Notes: generated by a model not told the origin, from the sequence alone. A stretch of DNA of 16,707 nucleotides from Thermococcus sp. (GCA_015522395.1 WAMH01000167.1:1-16707), one strand, 5' to 3'. Shown: positions 1-6,791, counted from the stretch's first letter. Numbers and translations: made by a program.

Positions 1-24
1 ATCTTTCGGTAGCAGAGACGGTTA

Positions 25-36
25 AATTTATAAAGC
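25..36 (+). promoter_or_regulatory. TATA box of tRNA-Arg(GCG)
   Basis: An AT-rich element containing TTTATAAA is centred about 33 bases before the 5' end of the tRNA. This is the usual TATA distance for an archaeal promoter that starts a few bases upstream of a mature tRNA. It is the only TATA-like element in the short upstream segment available. Read from sequence only. Confidence 0.6.
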
Positions 37-63
37 GTTCCCGAGAAGGGTTAGCTGGCAGAC

Positions 64-141
64 GCCCCGGTGGCCTAGTCTGGATAGGGCGCGAGGCTGC
101 GGACCTCGAGGTCCGGGGTTCAAATCCCCGCCGGGGCGCCA
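64..141 (+). tRNA. tRNA-Arg (anticodon GCG)
   Basis: The sequence folds as a complete cloverleaf. The 7-bp acceptor stem GCCCCGG/CCGGGGC pairs fully. The anticodon stem CGAGG/CCTCG encloses the loop CTGCGGA with anticodon GCG, which reads CGC and CGU. The T arm is CGGGG-TTCAAAT-CCCCG. The discriminator is G138 and CCA is encoded at 139-141. There is no intron. It is followed by a gene-free stretch and seems to be a single-gene transcription unit with its own TATA box. Confidence 0.97.
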
Positions 142-291
142 TTCTAACAAACTTCACCTGCGCGAAGTTTGATCAAGGCTCGCATGTCATTCTCGGAGAT
201 TCTCAAGTTTAAGGCTGGTTTGTTCTTTCACCTGCTGGTTCTGCAGTGTTTTGCTGTGGATACAACGCTCTTCGGGCGTGGGAAGATGCTA

Positions 292-372
292 AAACCCTGT
301 TTCAAGGGCGCCAGAATAAAACGCAAACCTGTTTTGAAGGCTTCTCTTGGAAGTAAACCCTGGTTCACCGAG
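292..372. repeat. Three degenerate direct repeats, period about 30-33 bp
   Basis: Three copies of an AAACCCTGTTT-like unit start at 292, 325 and 355. The first two continue similarly (TCAAGGGC and TGAAGGC), and the third diverges (TCACCGAG). The copies are imperfect and the spacing is 33 and 30 bases. They do not resemble CRISPR repeats, which would be nearly identical with longer regular units. Confidence 0.35.
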
Positions 373-460
373 AACTCGAAAAGTGCACGCTAGCACTATC
401 CTCAAGCTAGGAAATGGACTTCCCTTGGCCAGGCATTCATTGGAGATTCGCTCCAATGTT

Positions 461-480
461 TATTAAAAAGGAATTGAAAA
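461..480 (-). terminator. T-rich terminator of the NADH oxidase-like gene
   Basis: On the minus strand the sequence after the stop at 489 contains a CCTTTTTAATA run within about 25 bases. This fits the short oligo-T signals that terminate archaeal transcription. The 8-bp hairpin at 438-458 lies just beyond it. Confidence 0.5.
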
Positions 481-488
481 CGAAGCTT

Positions 489-1826
489 TCAAGCCCTCAG
501 CTTCGCCAGGGCATCCTCCGCCGCCTGGAGGATCTGGTAGCCAACGGGTGAGGCCGTCAGGAGCGGATGGGTGGCTATCTGCAGGGTGTAGAGCTCGCTG
601 GCAGTGAGCCTCTTCTGTATCGCCAATGCCAATATGTTTACCATCTCCCCGACGCTCTTTCCGCCTGCTATCTGAGCGCCGAGGATGGCACCCCTGTCGC
701 GTGAGAATATGAGCTTTACTGTCACCGTTGATGTATCCTCAAACTTCGCCGGGTGCCTGTCCGGGCCCTTACCATAGCCAACTATGACCTCGAAGCCCTC
801 TTTTCTGGCGGCTTCCTCGGTCAAACCGGCAGCGGCCAGCGTTAAACCGGCCACGTGGGTGGAGTAGGCACCTATAGTTCTCCGGTTCTCCCTCACGATA
901 TGGAGCTTGAAGAGGTTTGCACCAGCAATTCTAGCCTCAAAGGTCGCGGTTGATGCAAGCATGAGGGGATAAGGTCTGCCCGTGAAGAAGTCCCTGTGCT
1001 CAACGCAGTCGCCTACCGCGAAGATGTCGGGATGAGAGGTTCGCATGTACTCGTCAGTCCAGATGCCGTAGCGGGTGACCTTCAAACCCGCTTTGACCGC
1101 AAGTTCAACGTTGGGCTGATAGCCTATGGAGAATACCGCTAGGTCCGCTGGGAGCTCTCTCCCATCGACGAGCTTTACCCCCCCGACCTTTTCATCCCCC
1201 AGGATCCTCTCAACCCGACCGTAAACCACCTCAATGCCCTTTTCCCTCAGCTTCTCCTCGACCATCTCGCTGAACTCCGGGTCAAAGGAACTCCTCAGCA
1301 ACCTACTTCTCACGACTATAGTTACATCCTTGCCGAGCTTTCTTATCTCGTCGCCGACTTCGAGGGCGATGAAGCCACCGCCTACTATTACCACCTTATC
1401 CGCTTCGTTCACCCTCTCACGGAACTCCCTAAGGTAGCGGTAATCCTTGGGGACGGTGTACACTCCATCCAGCTCAACGCCCGGAAAGCTCGGCTTCACG
1501 GGCTTTGAACCGGTCGCCAGGACGAGTTTTTCCCACGAAATCTCAAGCCCAGAGGCCGTCCTGAGGATCTTGGCGTTGGGGTTGATCTCCGTAACTTCAT
1601 CGGTGAGCGTCTCGACTCCGAGGGGCTCGAGGAACCTCTCCACCGGAAGGACATCGTCCTCAACCCGCTCGAGGGTTCCGAATACGTAGGGAATGCCGCA
1701 GGGTATCATTCCCGTCTCCTCACGCTTTATGACCAGAACGCTCCTTCCGGGATAAAACCTCCTTGCGGATATGGCCGCGGTGAGGCCACCGGCACTAGCA
1801 CCTATAACCACAACGTCGTATCTCAT
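489..1826 (-). CDS. NADH oxidase / CoA-disulfide reductase family flavoprotein
   Basis: This 445-residue protein belongs to the two-dinucleotide-binding-domain flavoprotein disulfide reductases. The N-terminal FAD site has GASAGG (9-14). A single redox cysteine lies in PCGIPY (Cys43), as in CoA-disulfide reductases and NADH oxidases/peroxidases. The NAD(P)H site is VIVGGGFIALE (147-156), the second FAD motif is AVGDC (270-274), and a C-terminal dimerisation domain follows. In Thermococcales such enzymes act in the cytoplasm in NAD(P)H-dependent reduction of O2, CoA disulfide or sulfur. The C terminus carries ATHP rather than the YxPP motif I expect in true CoA-disulfide reductases, so an NADH oxidase (NOX1-like) role is more likely than CoA reduction. 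The ATG has a GGTGAT Shine-Dalgarno three bases upstream and its own promoter. It appears monocistronic. Confidence 0.88.
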   Translation of the reverse strand: MRYDVVVIGASAGGLTAAISARRFYPGRSVLVIKREETGMIPCGIPYVFGTLERVEDDVLPVERFLEPLGVETLTDEVTEINPNAKILRTASGLEISWEKLVLATGSKPVKPSFPGVELDGVYTVPKDYRYLREFRERVNEADKVVIVGGGFIALEVGDEIRKLGKDVTIVVRSRLLRSSFDPEFSEMVEEKLREKGIEVVYGRVERILGDEKVGGVKLVDGRELPADLAVFSIGYQPNVELAVKAGLKVTRYGIWTDEYMRTSHPDIFAVGDCVEHRDFFTGRPYPLMLASTATFEARIAGANLFKLHIVRENRRTIGAYSTHVAGLTLAAAGLTEEAARKEGFEVIVGYGKGPDRHPAKFEDTSTVTVKLIFSRDRGAILGAQIAGGKSVGEMVNILALAIQKRLTASELYTLQIATHPLLTASPVGYQILQAAEDALAKLRA

Positions 1827-1855
1827 CGTATCACCGGAGAGAGCTTGCCCCAGGG

Positions 1856-1871
1856 CTATTAAACGCTTTCC
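1856..1871 (-). promoter_or_regulatory. Promoter (BRE/TATA) of the NADH oxidase-like gene
   Basis: On the minus strand GGAAAGC is followed by GTTTAATAG, centred about 34 bases before the ATG. The start site would fall near 1835, giving a short leader that carries the Shine-Dalgarno sequence. Confidence 0.5.
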
Positions 1872-1911
1872 TCAACCATCGGTTTCGAACGCGGGAACTC
1901 TTTTGGGGACG

Positions 1912-1925
1912 GGAGAAAAAGAAGG
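1912..1925 (-). terminator. T-rich terminator of the nucleoside phosphorylase gene
   Basis: Directly after the stop at 1930 the minus strand reads CTTCTTTTTCTCCC, a pyrimidine and oligo-T run typical of archaeal termination. It separates this gene from the next promoter at 1856-1871. Confidence 0.5.
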
Positions 1926-1929
1926 GGCA

Positions 1930-2733
1930 TCACTCCCCCGTGGCACCCTTCAGAGCATCCTTGCACGGGCAGTGCCTCTCCCTCGGTATGTATCTGATGG
2001 ACTTCATGAGGAGGTACTTTATCTCCTCACCCTTCCTCTCCATGAGTTCGACAACTTCAGTATGGGTGAGCTTCTGGGTGCTTATCCCGGCCGCGAAGTT
2101 CGTGACGATTGCAACGCTGGCGTAGCACATCTCAAGCTCCCTCGCCAGGGCGGCCTCAGGGCACTGGGTCATCCCGACGACGTCCGCCCCGAGTATCTTC
2201 AAGGCCCGTATCTCGGCCCTCGTCTCGAACCTCGGCCCCTCCATGCAGGCGTAGGTTCCGGCAGGGTGGTATGCAAGGCCCAGCTCTTTAGCCGCAGTAA
2301 TGAGAGCCTTCCTCAGCTCGGGACAGTAGGGATCCGTGAAGTCCACGTGGGCGACAAACTTCCTGTCGTGCGGACTCTCCTCGCCATCGTAGAACGTGTA
2401 GTGTCTGGTTTTCGTGAAGTCCATCAGCTGGTCGAGGATCACGAAGTCTCCCGGTTTCATGGCCTCGTTGAGAGAGCCGACTGCTGAAGTCGAGAGAATT
2501 CTCTCGACGCCGAGCTCGTAGAGCGCCCAGATGTTGGCGTGGTAGTTGACCTTGTGCGGCGGGACGCTGTGGCCCTCACCGTGCCTCGCGAGGAAGGCTA
2601 TCTCCTCACCCCCGTATTCCCCAACCTTGACCCTCACTTTCCCGTAGGGAGTGCTTACAAACTCCTCGCGGACATTCTCCAGAAGCTTTGGGTCGTAGAC
2701 GCCGGAACCTCCAATGATGGCTATTCTGGGCAT
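1930..2733 (-). CDS. MTAP-family purine nucleoside phosphorylase (probably 6-oxopurine type)
   Basis: This 267-residue protein belongs to the trimeric PNP/MTAP family, which splits purine nucleosides or methylthioadenosine with phosphate into base and sugar-1-phosphate. It has the phosphate-binding GGSGVY (8-13) and RHGEGH (50-55), the sugar/base region CMEGPRFET (163-171), GMTQCPEA (187-194) and TNFAAG (211-216). True MTAPs have Asp residues (TDYD) at the last site for adenine. Asn there is the substitution I associate with the archaeal enzymes specific for inosine and guanosine. A C-terminal CPC (255-257) is the CxC disulfide motif known in hyperthermophilic PNP/MTAPII proteins. Automated annotation would probably say S-methyl-5'-thioadenosine phosphorylase. 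The ATG follows GAGGTGAT. A promoter-like GCTAAC/GTTTTAAG sits at 2764-2778, but readthrough from the upstream gene is possible. Confidence 0.9.
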   Translation of the reverse strand: MPRIAIIGGSGVYDPKLLENVREEFVSTPYGKVRVKVGEYGGEEIAFLARHGEGHSVPPHKVNYHANIWALYELGVERILSTSAVGSLNEAMKPGDFVILDQLMDFTKTRHYTFYDGEESPHDRKFVAHVDFTDPYCPELRKALITAAKELGLAYHPAGTYACMEGPRFETRAEIRALKILGADVVGMTQCPEAALARELEMCYASVAIVTNFAAGISTQKLTHTEVVELMERKGEEIKYLLMKSIRYIPRERHCPCKDALKGATGE

Positions 2734-2763
2734 GGTATCACCTCAGAAACAAAGGACTGGGAG

Positions 2764-2778
2764 CTTAAAACGTTAGCC
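2764..2778 (-). promoter_or_regulatory. Possible promoter of the nucleoside phosphorylase gene
   Basis: On the minus strand GCTAAC (a good BRE match) is followed by GTTTTAAG, 34 bases before the ATG at 2733. The BRE lies across the stop codon of the upstream gene. The 39-bp gap also allows co-transcription, so this may be an internal promoter. Confidence 0.35.
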
Positions 2779-4080
2779 CCCCTCCCAGAGGGCGCGCTGG
2801 CTCTCCGCCCTCTCTTCTATGTCCTCCCTGAAGCCCCCCTCAGCCTGAAGCTCCAGTATCTTTGCCAGTATCTCACTGAGGAGCCATGAACCCCACTTTG
2901 GATCCTTAACTTCAAGGGCGGCATCTATCGCTCCGTCTATGTCCCCCTCCTTGAGCTTCGCCACCGCTATGCTCCCGAAGGCAAGGGAGCGGAGGTAGTT
3001 ACCCCTGACCTTCGAGGCGAAGTTCCAGGCCGCTTCAAAATCACCCAGCTTCGCAAGGTAGGTGGCAACTTTGACGAGCAGTGCATCGTCCGCTGTTCTC
3101 CCACCCACCTCTTTCACAAGGCCGGAGTATTCATCATTGGCTGATCTCGAGAGGAGTTTACCGAGTGTGAAGGCCGCTACCTCCTCGAACTCCCGACCTT
3201 TCAGGGCCTTCAGAAGCCTCTCAAGGACGTCCACACGATCGAGGGCGGCGTCGACTATACCCTTCATAACGCGGAGCCTGACGTCGGAGGGGAGCTTTTT
3301 GAGAACGTCAAGGACGAAATCAACCTCCCCCTGGGCGCCCATGCCAACTAAGAGGGACGTGAGAACTTCGGAGCCTGTACTCTCGGATGTGGAGAGCGAT
3401 AGGGCGATGTCAACGAACTTCTGATAGGTAGCCTTCGGAACATCGGCGCCCTTCAGGTACGTGGCCACCTCTCTCATCGCCTCCCCAAGCCAGTAGTCGC
3501 TCTTCAGCTCCGCCAGTATTTTGATGGCACTCCCAAACTCCTCCCTTTTGAGGTGGACCTTGAGGGTCTCAATGGCAGCTATAGAGCGCCAAGGTTCCTC
3601 ATCTATCCGGTTTATCACTACGTAGGCCCTGCGCATGTTGCCCCTTCTGAGGTAAACCCTCAGTATCTTGAGGAGAAGGTCGTTGCGCTTTATGTCATCC
3701 TCCACGTCACCCACGTAGAAGAGGGCATCATCCGGCAGATCCAGTTCGAGAAGCCTGAGAACGAGATCCTCGAGGAGATCGTCTCGGAGGGGCTGAGGAA
3801 AACCTACAACGGCATCGTGAACCTGGGCAAAAGTCTTCCTAGCCATATCGGATCCTATCATCCGGAGGTACATTCCAACCTCCAGGAGGGCCTTCGTGGC
3901 GAGAACCGGGTTATCCATTGAGGAGATGACGTTGAAAGCGTACTTGAATGCCGTTTTGTACTCCGGCTGTTTCGCCCTGTACATGTAGTATCCGAGCCGG
4001 GAGTAGGTGACGGCGCGAAGGTAGGCGTCCCTTATGTTGGCCGCCAGACGAAGGGCCTCTCGATAAACGTTATCGGGCAT
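2773..4080 (-). CDS. Conserved-looking alpha-helical repeat (TPR/HEAT-like) protein, function unknown
   Basis: The 435-residue product consists almost wholly of amphipathic helices in repeating pairs, for example YLRAVTYSRLGYYMYR near the start and YLRSLAFGSIAVAKLKEGD near the end. Units of about 33-36 residues have A-x-G-Y/D-like turns (RRGNMRRAYVV, KLGDFEAAWNFA, KEGDIDGAIDAA). This suggests a cytoplasmic TPR or HEAT-like solenoid that binds proteins. There is no signal peptide, membrane segment or catalytic motif. Cysteine is absent. I chose the ATG at 4080 because GGTGA lies six bases before it; a GTG three codons upstream overlaps that Shine-Dalgarno. It lies upstream of the nucleoside phosphorylase gene with a 39-bp gap. 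I cannot name the family. Confidence 0.8.
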   Translation of the reverse strand: MPDNVYREALRLAANIRDAYLRAVTYSRLGYYMYRAKQPEYKTAFKYAFNVISSMDNPVLATKALLEVGMYLRMIGSDMARKTFAQVHDAVVGFPQPLRDDLLEDLVLRLLELDLPDDALFYVGDVEDDIKRNDLLLKILRVYLRRGNMRRAYVVINRIDEEPWRSIAAIETLKVHLKREEFGSAIKILAELKSDYWLGEAMREVATYLKGADVPKATYQKFVDIALSLSTSESTGSEVLTSLLVGMGAQGEVDFVLDVLKKLPSDVRLRVMKGIVDAALDRVDVLERLLKALKGREFEEVAAFTLGKLLSRSANDEYSGLVKEVGGRTADDALLVKVATYLAKLGDFEAAWNFASKVRGNYLRSLAFGSIAVAKLKEGDIDGAIDAALEVKDPKWGSWLLSEILAKILELQAEGGFREDIEERAESQRALWEGG

Positions 4081-4111
4081 GAGCTTCACCTAAAAATTTT
4101 GGGAAGCGCTG

Positions 4112-4128
4112 GTATTTAATGGTTTCCC
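4112..4128 (-). promoter_or_regulatory. Promoter of the helical repeat protein gene
   Basis: On the minus strand GGGAAACC is followed by ATTAAATACC, a strong BRE/TATA pair centred about 37 bases before the ATG at 4080. A start near 4092 would give a roughly 12-base leader that just contains the Shine-Dalgarno. Confidence 0.6.
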
Positions 4129-4187
4129 GAGTGTCTGGAGAACTTCCAAAAGCGTTCCCTGAGGGGGAATAAGGCAAAAGACGAAAT

Positions 4188-4397
4188 TCATCCGAGCTCG
4201 TCGTAGACCACTCCGACGACCTCACCATCGTCGAGGGATACAAAGCTTACCCTTGTTTTCTTCCCGCTGCGCGGGTCAACGACGACAAAATCGGGCTTTG
4301 ACAGGTACTCACTACCGGGAATTCTCCAGATATCACCGTAACTTCCTCTAAGCTCCTTTAAAAACCTACCGGTGTCTCTCCTTAACACAGTTGTCAT
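4188..4397 (-). CDS. Small protein of unknown function
   Basis: The frame encodes 69 residues. The basic N-terminal part (TTVLRRDTGRFLKELRGSYG) is followed by a beta-rich second half with FVVVDPRSGK and VVGVVYDELG. I recognise no family. The ATG at 4397 is preferred because GGTGAT stands four bases upstream; the GTG three codons earlier overlaps that Shine-Dalgarno. A very good promoter with GAAACC and TTTTTATAT lies 35-45 bases upstream, which supports a real, separately transcribed gene. It is not closely linked to the next gene downstream, which has its own promoter. Confidence 0.7.
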   Translation of the reverse strand: MTTVLRRDTGRFLKELRGSYGDIWRIPGSEYLSKPDFVVVDPRSGKKTRVSFVSLDDGEVVGVVYDELG

Positions 4398-4428
4398 AGG
4401 TATCACCAGTCGTATATACCATCTAAGG

Positions 4429-4444
4429 ATATAAAAAGGTTTCT
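4429..4444 (-). promoter_or_regulatory. Promoter of the 69-residue protein gene
   Basis: On the minus strand TAGAAACC is followed by TTTTTATATCC, a near-consensus BRE and TATA box. The predicted start near 4408 leaves an approximately 10-base leader with GGTGAT. Confidence 0.65.
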
Positions 4445-4624
4445 AATAGACATTCGTTAATGATAATATCGGCAAACGCCTTAATCCAGCCCTCCGGGAT
4501 GGAGTTGTCTTCCCCTCACCACGTACTTGTGGTGCCGTCATCCACATCATCTTCATCCCCCTCCGATTCTCCGTAGTGTACATCCAAACCCCTCTGGACA
4601 AGTCCATCGCGATGATGCAACAAA
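4445..4624. other. Unassigned intergenic segment upstream of srp54
   Basis: About 180 bases lie between the divergent promoters, which is long for this compact genome. No credible reading frame occurs. A 6-bp perfect hairpin CACCAC/GTGGTG (4517-4534, loop GTACTT) is bracketed by GGATGG (4497-4502) and TCATCC (4538-4543), which can pair with one G-U, followed directly by ACA (4544-4546). That layout faintly resembles an archaeal H/ACA guide RNA but is shorter than usual and has no clear promoter. I found no complete C/D box set. Confidence 0.35.
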
Positions 4625-4641
4625 CCCAACCGTTTATAAGG
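4625..4641 (+). promoter_or_regulatory. Promoter of the srp54 operon
   Basis: CCCAACC is followed by GTTTATAAGG, a good TATA box centred about 38 bases before the SRP54 ATG. Transcription from about 4660 would give a leader of roughly 14 bases containing GGTGG. The next two genes have no promoter of their own, so this probably drives all three. Confidence 0.6.
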
Positions 4642-4673
4642 TTGAAAGACTCCATTCACTACGGTGGGAGGAG

Positions 4674-6020
4674 ATGGCCCTAGAAAAGCTTGGAAAGGCA
4701 CTCAACAACGCCCTCAGAAAGCTCGCCCGTTCGAGAACAGTTGACGAGGCGACGATAAAGGAAGTCGTGAGGGACATACAGAGGGCGCTCATTCAGGCGG
4801 ATGTTAACGTCAGGCTCGTCCTTCAGCTCACGAAGACGATAGAGAAGCGAGCTCTCGAGGAGGAGCCCCCTGCTGGAGCGTCGAAGAAGGAACACATAAT
4901 CCAGATAGTCTATGAAGAGCTCACCAAGTTCCTCGGAAAGGAGGCAAAGCCCCTTGAGATAAAGGAGAAGCCCACCATCCTGCTCACCGTCGGAATACAG
5001 GGTTCCGGAAAGACAACGAGCGTGGCGAAGCTTGCGAGGCACCTCCAGAAGAGGGGCTACAAGGTCGGCCTCGTCTGCTCTGATACCTGGAGACCCGGGG
5101 CATACTATCAGCTCAAGCAGCTCGTTGAACCGCTCGGCATAGAGGTCTTCGGCGATCCAAACGAGAAGGACGCGGTGAAGCTTGCTAAGGAAGGCGTTGA
5201 GTACTTCAAGAACAAGGGCGTCGACATTATAATAGTCGACTCAGCCGGCAGACACAAGGAGGAGTCGAGCCTCATCGAGGAGATGAAGCAGATAAGCGAG
5301 GCGATAAAGCCCCACGAGGTCATACTCGTCATAGACGGAACCATCGGCCAGCAGGCATACAACCAGGCCTTAGCGTTCAAAGAAGCCACGCCGATAGGCT
5401 CGATAATCGTCACCAAGCTCGACGGTTCGGCAAAGGGCGGCGGCGCGCTTTCCGCGGTGGCTGCAACCGGCGCGCCGATTAAGTTCATAGGCGTCGGTGA
5501 GAGGATCGATGACTTAGAACCCTTCGACCCCAAGCGCTTCGTTTCGAGACTGCTCGGCATGGGTGACATAGAGGGACTCCTCGAGAAGCTGGAGGAACTG
5601 AAAAAGCAGCAGGAGTTCAAAGAGGAGGACATGGAAAAGTTCCTCAAAGGCAGGTTCAACCTGAAGGACATGTACGCCCAGCTCGAGGCCATGCAGAACA
5701 TGGGGCCGCTCAAGCAGGTGCTCCAGATGATACCTGGACTCGGCTACTCCCTGCCGGACGACGTGGTGAAGGTCGGCGAGGAGAAGCTGGAACGGTACAG
5801 GGTAATAATGGACTCTATGACAGAGGAAGAACTTGAGAACCCCGAGATCATCAACTACTCGCGGATAAAGCGCATAGCCCGCGGTTCCGGAACGAGCACC
5901 GCCGAGGTGAAGGAGCTCCTCACGCAGTACAACCAGATGAAGAAGATGTTTAAGAGCATGGATAAGAGAAAACTGGCAAAGATGGCCAAAAAGTTCAACC
6001 TAGGGGGGTTCGGAATATGA
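4674..6020 (+). CDS. srp54: Signal recognition particle protein SRP54
   Basis: This is the GTPase subunit of the signal recognition particle, which binds signal sequences and 7S RNA and docks ribosomes at the SRP receptor FtsY. The 448-residue length is usual for archaea. The N domain helical bundle (about 1-90) is followed by the G domain: GIQGSGKT P-loop (107-114), DTWRPGA (137-143), DSAGR (189-193) and TKLDG (247-251). The M domain (about 300-448) has the IPGLG segment and the RNA-binding RIARGSG motif. I start at the ATG in AGGAGATGGCC because GGTGG precedes it and MALEKLGKAL is the usual N terminus; the open frame upstream is noncoding. Its stop overlaps the next start by four bases (ATGA), so the two are translationally coupled. 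Confidence 0.98.
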   Translation: MALEKLGKALNNALRKLARSRTVDEATIKEVVRDIQRALIQADVNVRLVLQLTKTIEKRALEEEPPAGASKKEHIIQIVYEELTKFLGKEAKPLEIKEKPTILLTVGIQGSGKTTSVAKLARHLQKRGYKVGLVCSDTWRPGAYYQLKQLVEPLGIEVFGDPNEKDAVKLAKEGVEYFKNKGVDIIIVDSAGRHKEESSLIEEMKQISEAIKPHEVILVIDGTIGQQAYNQALAFKEATPIGSIIVTKLDGSAKGGGALSAVAATGAPIKFIGVGERIDDLEPFDPKRFVSRLLGMGDIEGLLEKLEELKKQQEFKEEDMEKFLKGRFNLKDMYAQLEAMQNMGPLKQVLQMIPGLGYSLPDDVVKVGEEKLERYRVIMDSMTEEELENPEIINYSRIKRIARGSGTSTAEVKELLTQYNQMKKMFKSMDKRKLAKMAKKFNLGGFGI

Positions 6021-6256
6021 TTGAGGCCTTTGTTATGGTGGTCGTCAAACCCGGCTACGAGGACGATGTTTACAACGCCCTGAAGGGCGACGGACGCATA
6101 AAGGAGATCCACCGTGTCTACGGCGAATACGACATCCTGCTCCGCGTTGAGGTCCCAACGGTAGAAGACCTCGACAGGTTTCACGATGAGGTGCTGAGGA
6201 AGGTTAGGAACATAGAGATGACTGAGACCCTGATAGCGAGCGCCTACAGGGGGTAA
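6017..6256 (+). CDS. Stand-alone Lrp/AsnC ligand-binding (RAM) domain protein
   Basis: The 79-residue protein matches only the C-terminal effector-binding half of Lrp/AsnC regulators, with a beta-alpha-beta-beta-alpha-beta pattern: AFVMVVVKPG, the GEYDILLRVEV strand-turn and TETLIASAYRG. There is no helix-turn-helix. Stand-alone RAM domains form dimers and higher oligomers that bind amino acids and may pair with full-length Lrp proteins; one such protein is encoded at 7850-8296, but an interaction is only a guess. Its ATG overlaps the srp54 TGA. The position inside the srp54 transcript makes its level follow that of SRP54. Confidence 0.88.
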   Translation: MIEAFVMVVVKPGYEDDVYNALKGDGRIKEIHRVYGEYDILLRVEVPTVEDLDRFHDEVLRKVRNIEMTETLIASAYRG

Positions 6257-6260
6257 GAGC

Positions 6261-6761
6261 TTGGAAAAACGGTGGGTGGCCACGGTTGACCTCGAAACCC
6301 TCGAGGTCGAGACCGACCCCACCTTTAAATTCAAGTGCGTTGAGGACTGCGGCAGGTGCTGCAGGGAGCTTGAGATACCCCTAAGGGACGAAGACATAGA
6401 GGAAATCGAGAAGCTGGGCTACAGTGCCTGGGAGTTCGTGGACTACGACAAGGCCTTCTACCGCGGGGACAAGTTCCTGGGTTACGCGATGAAGAAGAGA
6501 CCCTTCGACGACGCCTGCGTCTTCCTCGATCCCGAAACCAACCGGTGCCGCATCTACCAGCACAGACCCTTAGCGTGCAGGCTTTATCCATTTGTTTTCG
6601 TCAAGCACGGAAAGAAAATGGAGATATACGTCAAGATGGACCCCTTCTGCCCCGGCCTGAACCATCCAGAGGGGGAATCCGTAACCCCGGAGTTCATCAT
6701 GAGGGAATACGGGGACGTCATAATGAGATACCACGCGAAAGTTGTGAAGGGCAACGATTAA
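6261..6761 (+). CDS. YkgJ-type cysteine-cluster protein (CxxCxxCC family)
   Basis: This 166-residue protein has the signature of the YkgJ/putative metal-chelating family: CVEDCGRCC (26-34), then CVF (86), CRIY (96), the RPLACRLYPF segment (102-111) and a last cysteine at 130. The eight cysteines suggest an iron-sulfur or zinc site; the biochemical role of the family is largely unsettled. The start is taken as TTG because GGGGGT lies seven bases before it and the gene follows the RAM-domain stop by four bases; no ATG occurs before the cysteine cluster. It is the last gene of the srp54 transcript. Confidence 0.85.
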   Translation: MEKRWVATVDLETLEVETDPTFKFKCVEDCGRCCRELEIPLRDEDIEEIEKLGYSAWEFVDYDKAFYRGDKFLGYAMKKRPFDDACVFLDPETNRCRIYQHRPLACRLYPFVFVKHGKKMEIYVKMDPFCPGLNHPEGESVTPEFIMREYGDVIMRYHAKVVKGND

Positions 6762-6762
6762 C

Positions 6763-6779
6763 CGAAACCTATTTATACA
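6763..6779 (+). promoter_or_regulatory. Promoter of the GfcR-like regulator
   Basis: CGAAACC is followed by TATTTATACA, a near-consensus BRE/TATA, beginning two bases after the stop of the preceding gene. The expected start is near 6800, about 16 bases before the ATG and inside the inverted repeat at 6792-6807. Confidence 0.65.
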
Positions 6780-6791
6780 TTTTCTTGTAAA

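Larger units (their letters stand above)
142..488. other. Gene-free interval with hairpins
   Basis: No convincing gene is present. A 74-codon open frame on the plus strand begins with TTG, has no Shine-Dalgarno sequence and gives an unremarkable translation. What can be seen is an 8-bp perfect hairpin at 148-171 (CAAACTTC/GAAGTTTG) just after the tRNA, a degenerate triple repeat at 292-372, a weak CTAGC/GCTAG inverted repeat near 389-409, and an 8-bp perfect hairpin at 438-458 (CATTGGAG/CTCCAATG, 5-base loop). The last precedes an A-rich run that serves as the terminator of the minus-strand gene. It may be decayed repeat or an untranslated RNA; neither can be shown here. Confidence 0.6.

Noticed and set aside
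292..372. Regular repeats as a CRISPR remnant
   Set aside because: Units are short, degenerate and not separated by spacers of uniform length, and there are no cas genes.
169..393. 74-codon plus-strand open frame after tRNA-Arg(GCG)
   Set aside because: It starts with TTG, has no Shine-Dalgarno or promoter in place, overlaps hairpin and repeat sequences, and gives a translation without family features.
1771..2487. 238-codon plus-strand frame
   Set aside because: It is antisense to the flavoprotein and the nucleoside phosphorylase, both clearly real; the long frame is a by-product of GC-rich codon bias.
4527..4673. N-terminal extension of SRP54
   Set aside because: It covers the promoter and Shine-Dalgarno; SRP54 proteins begin at MALEKLGKAL.
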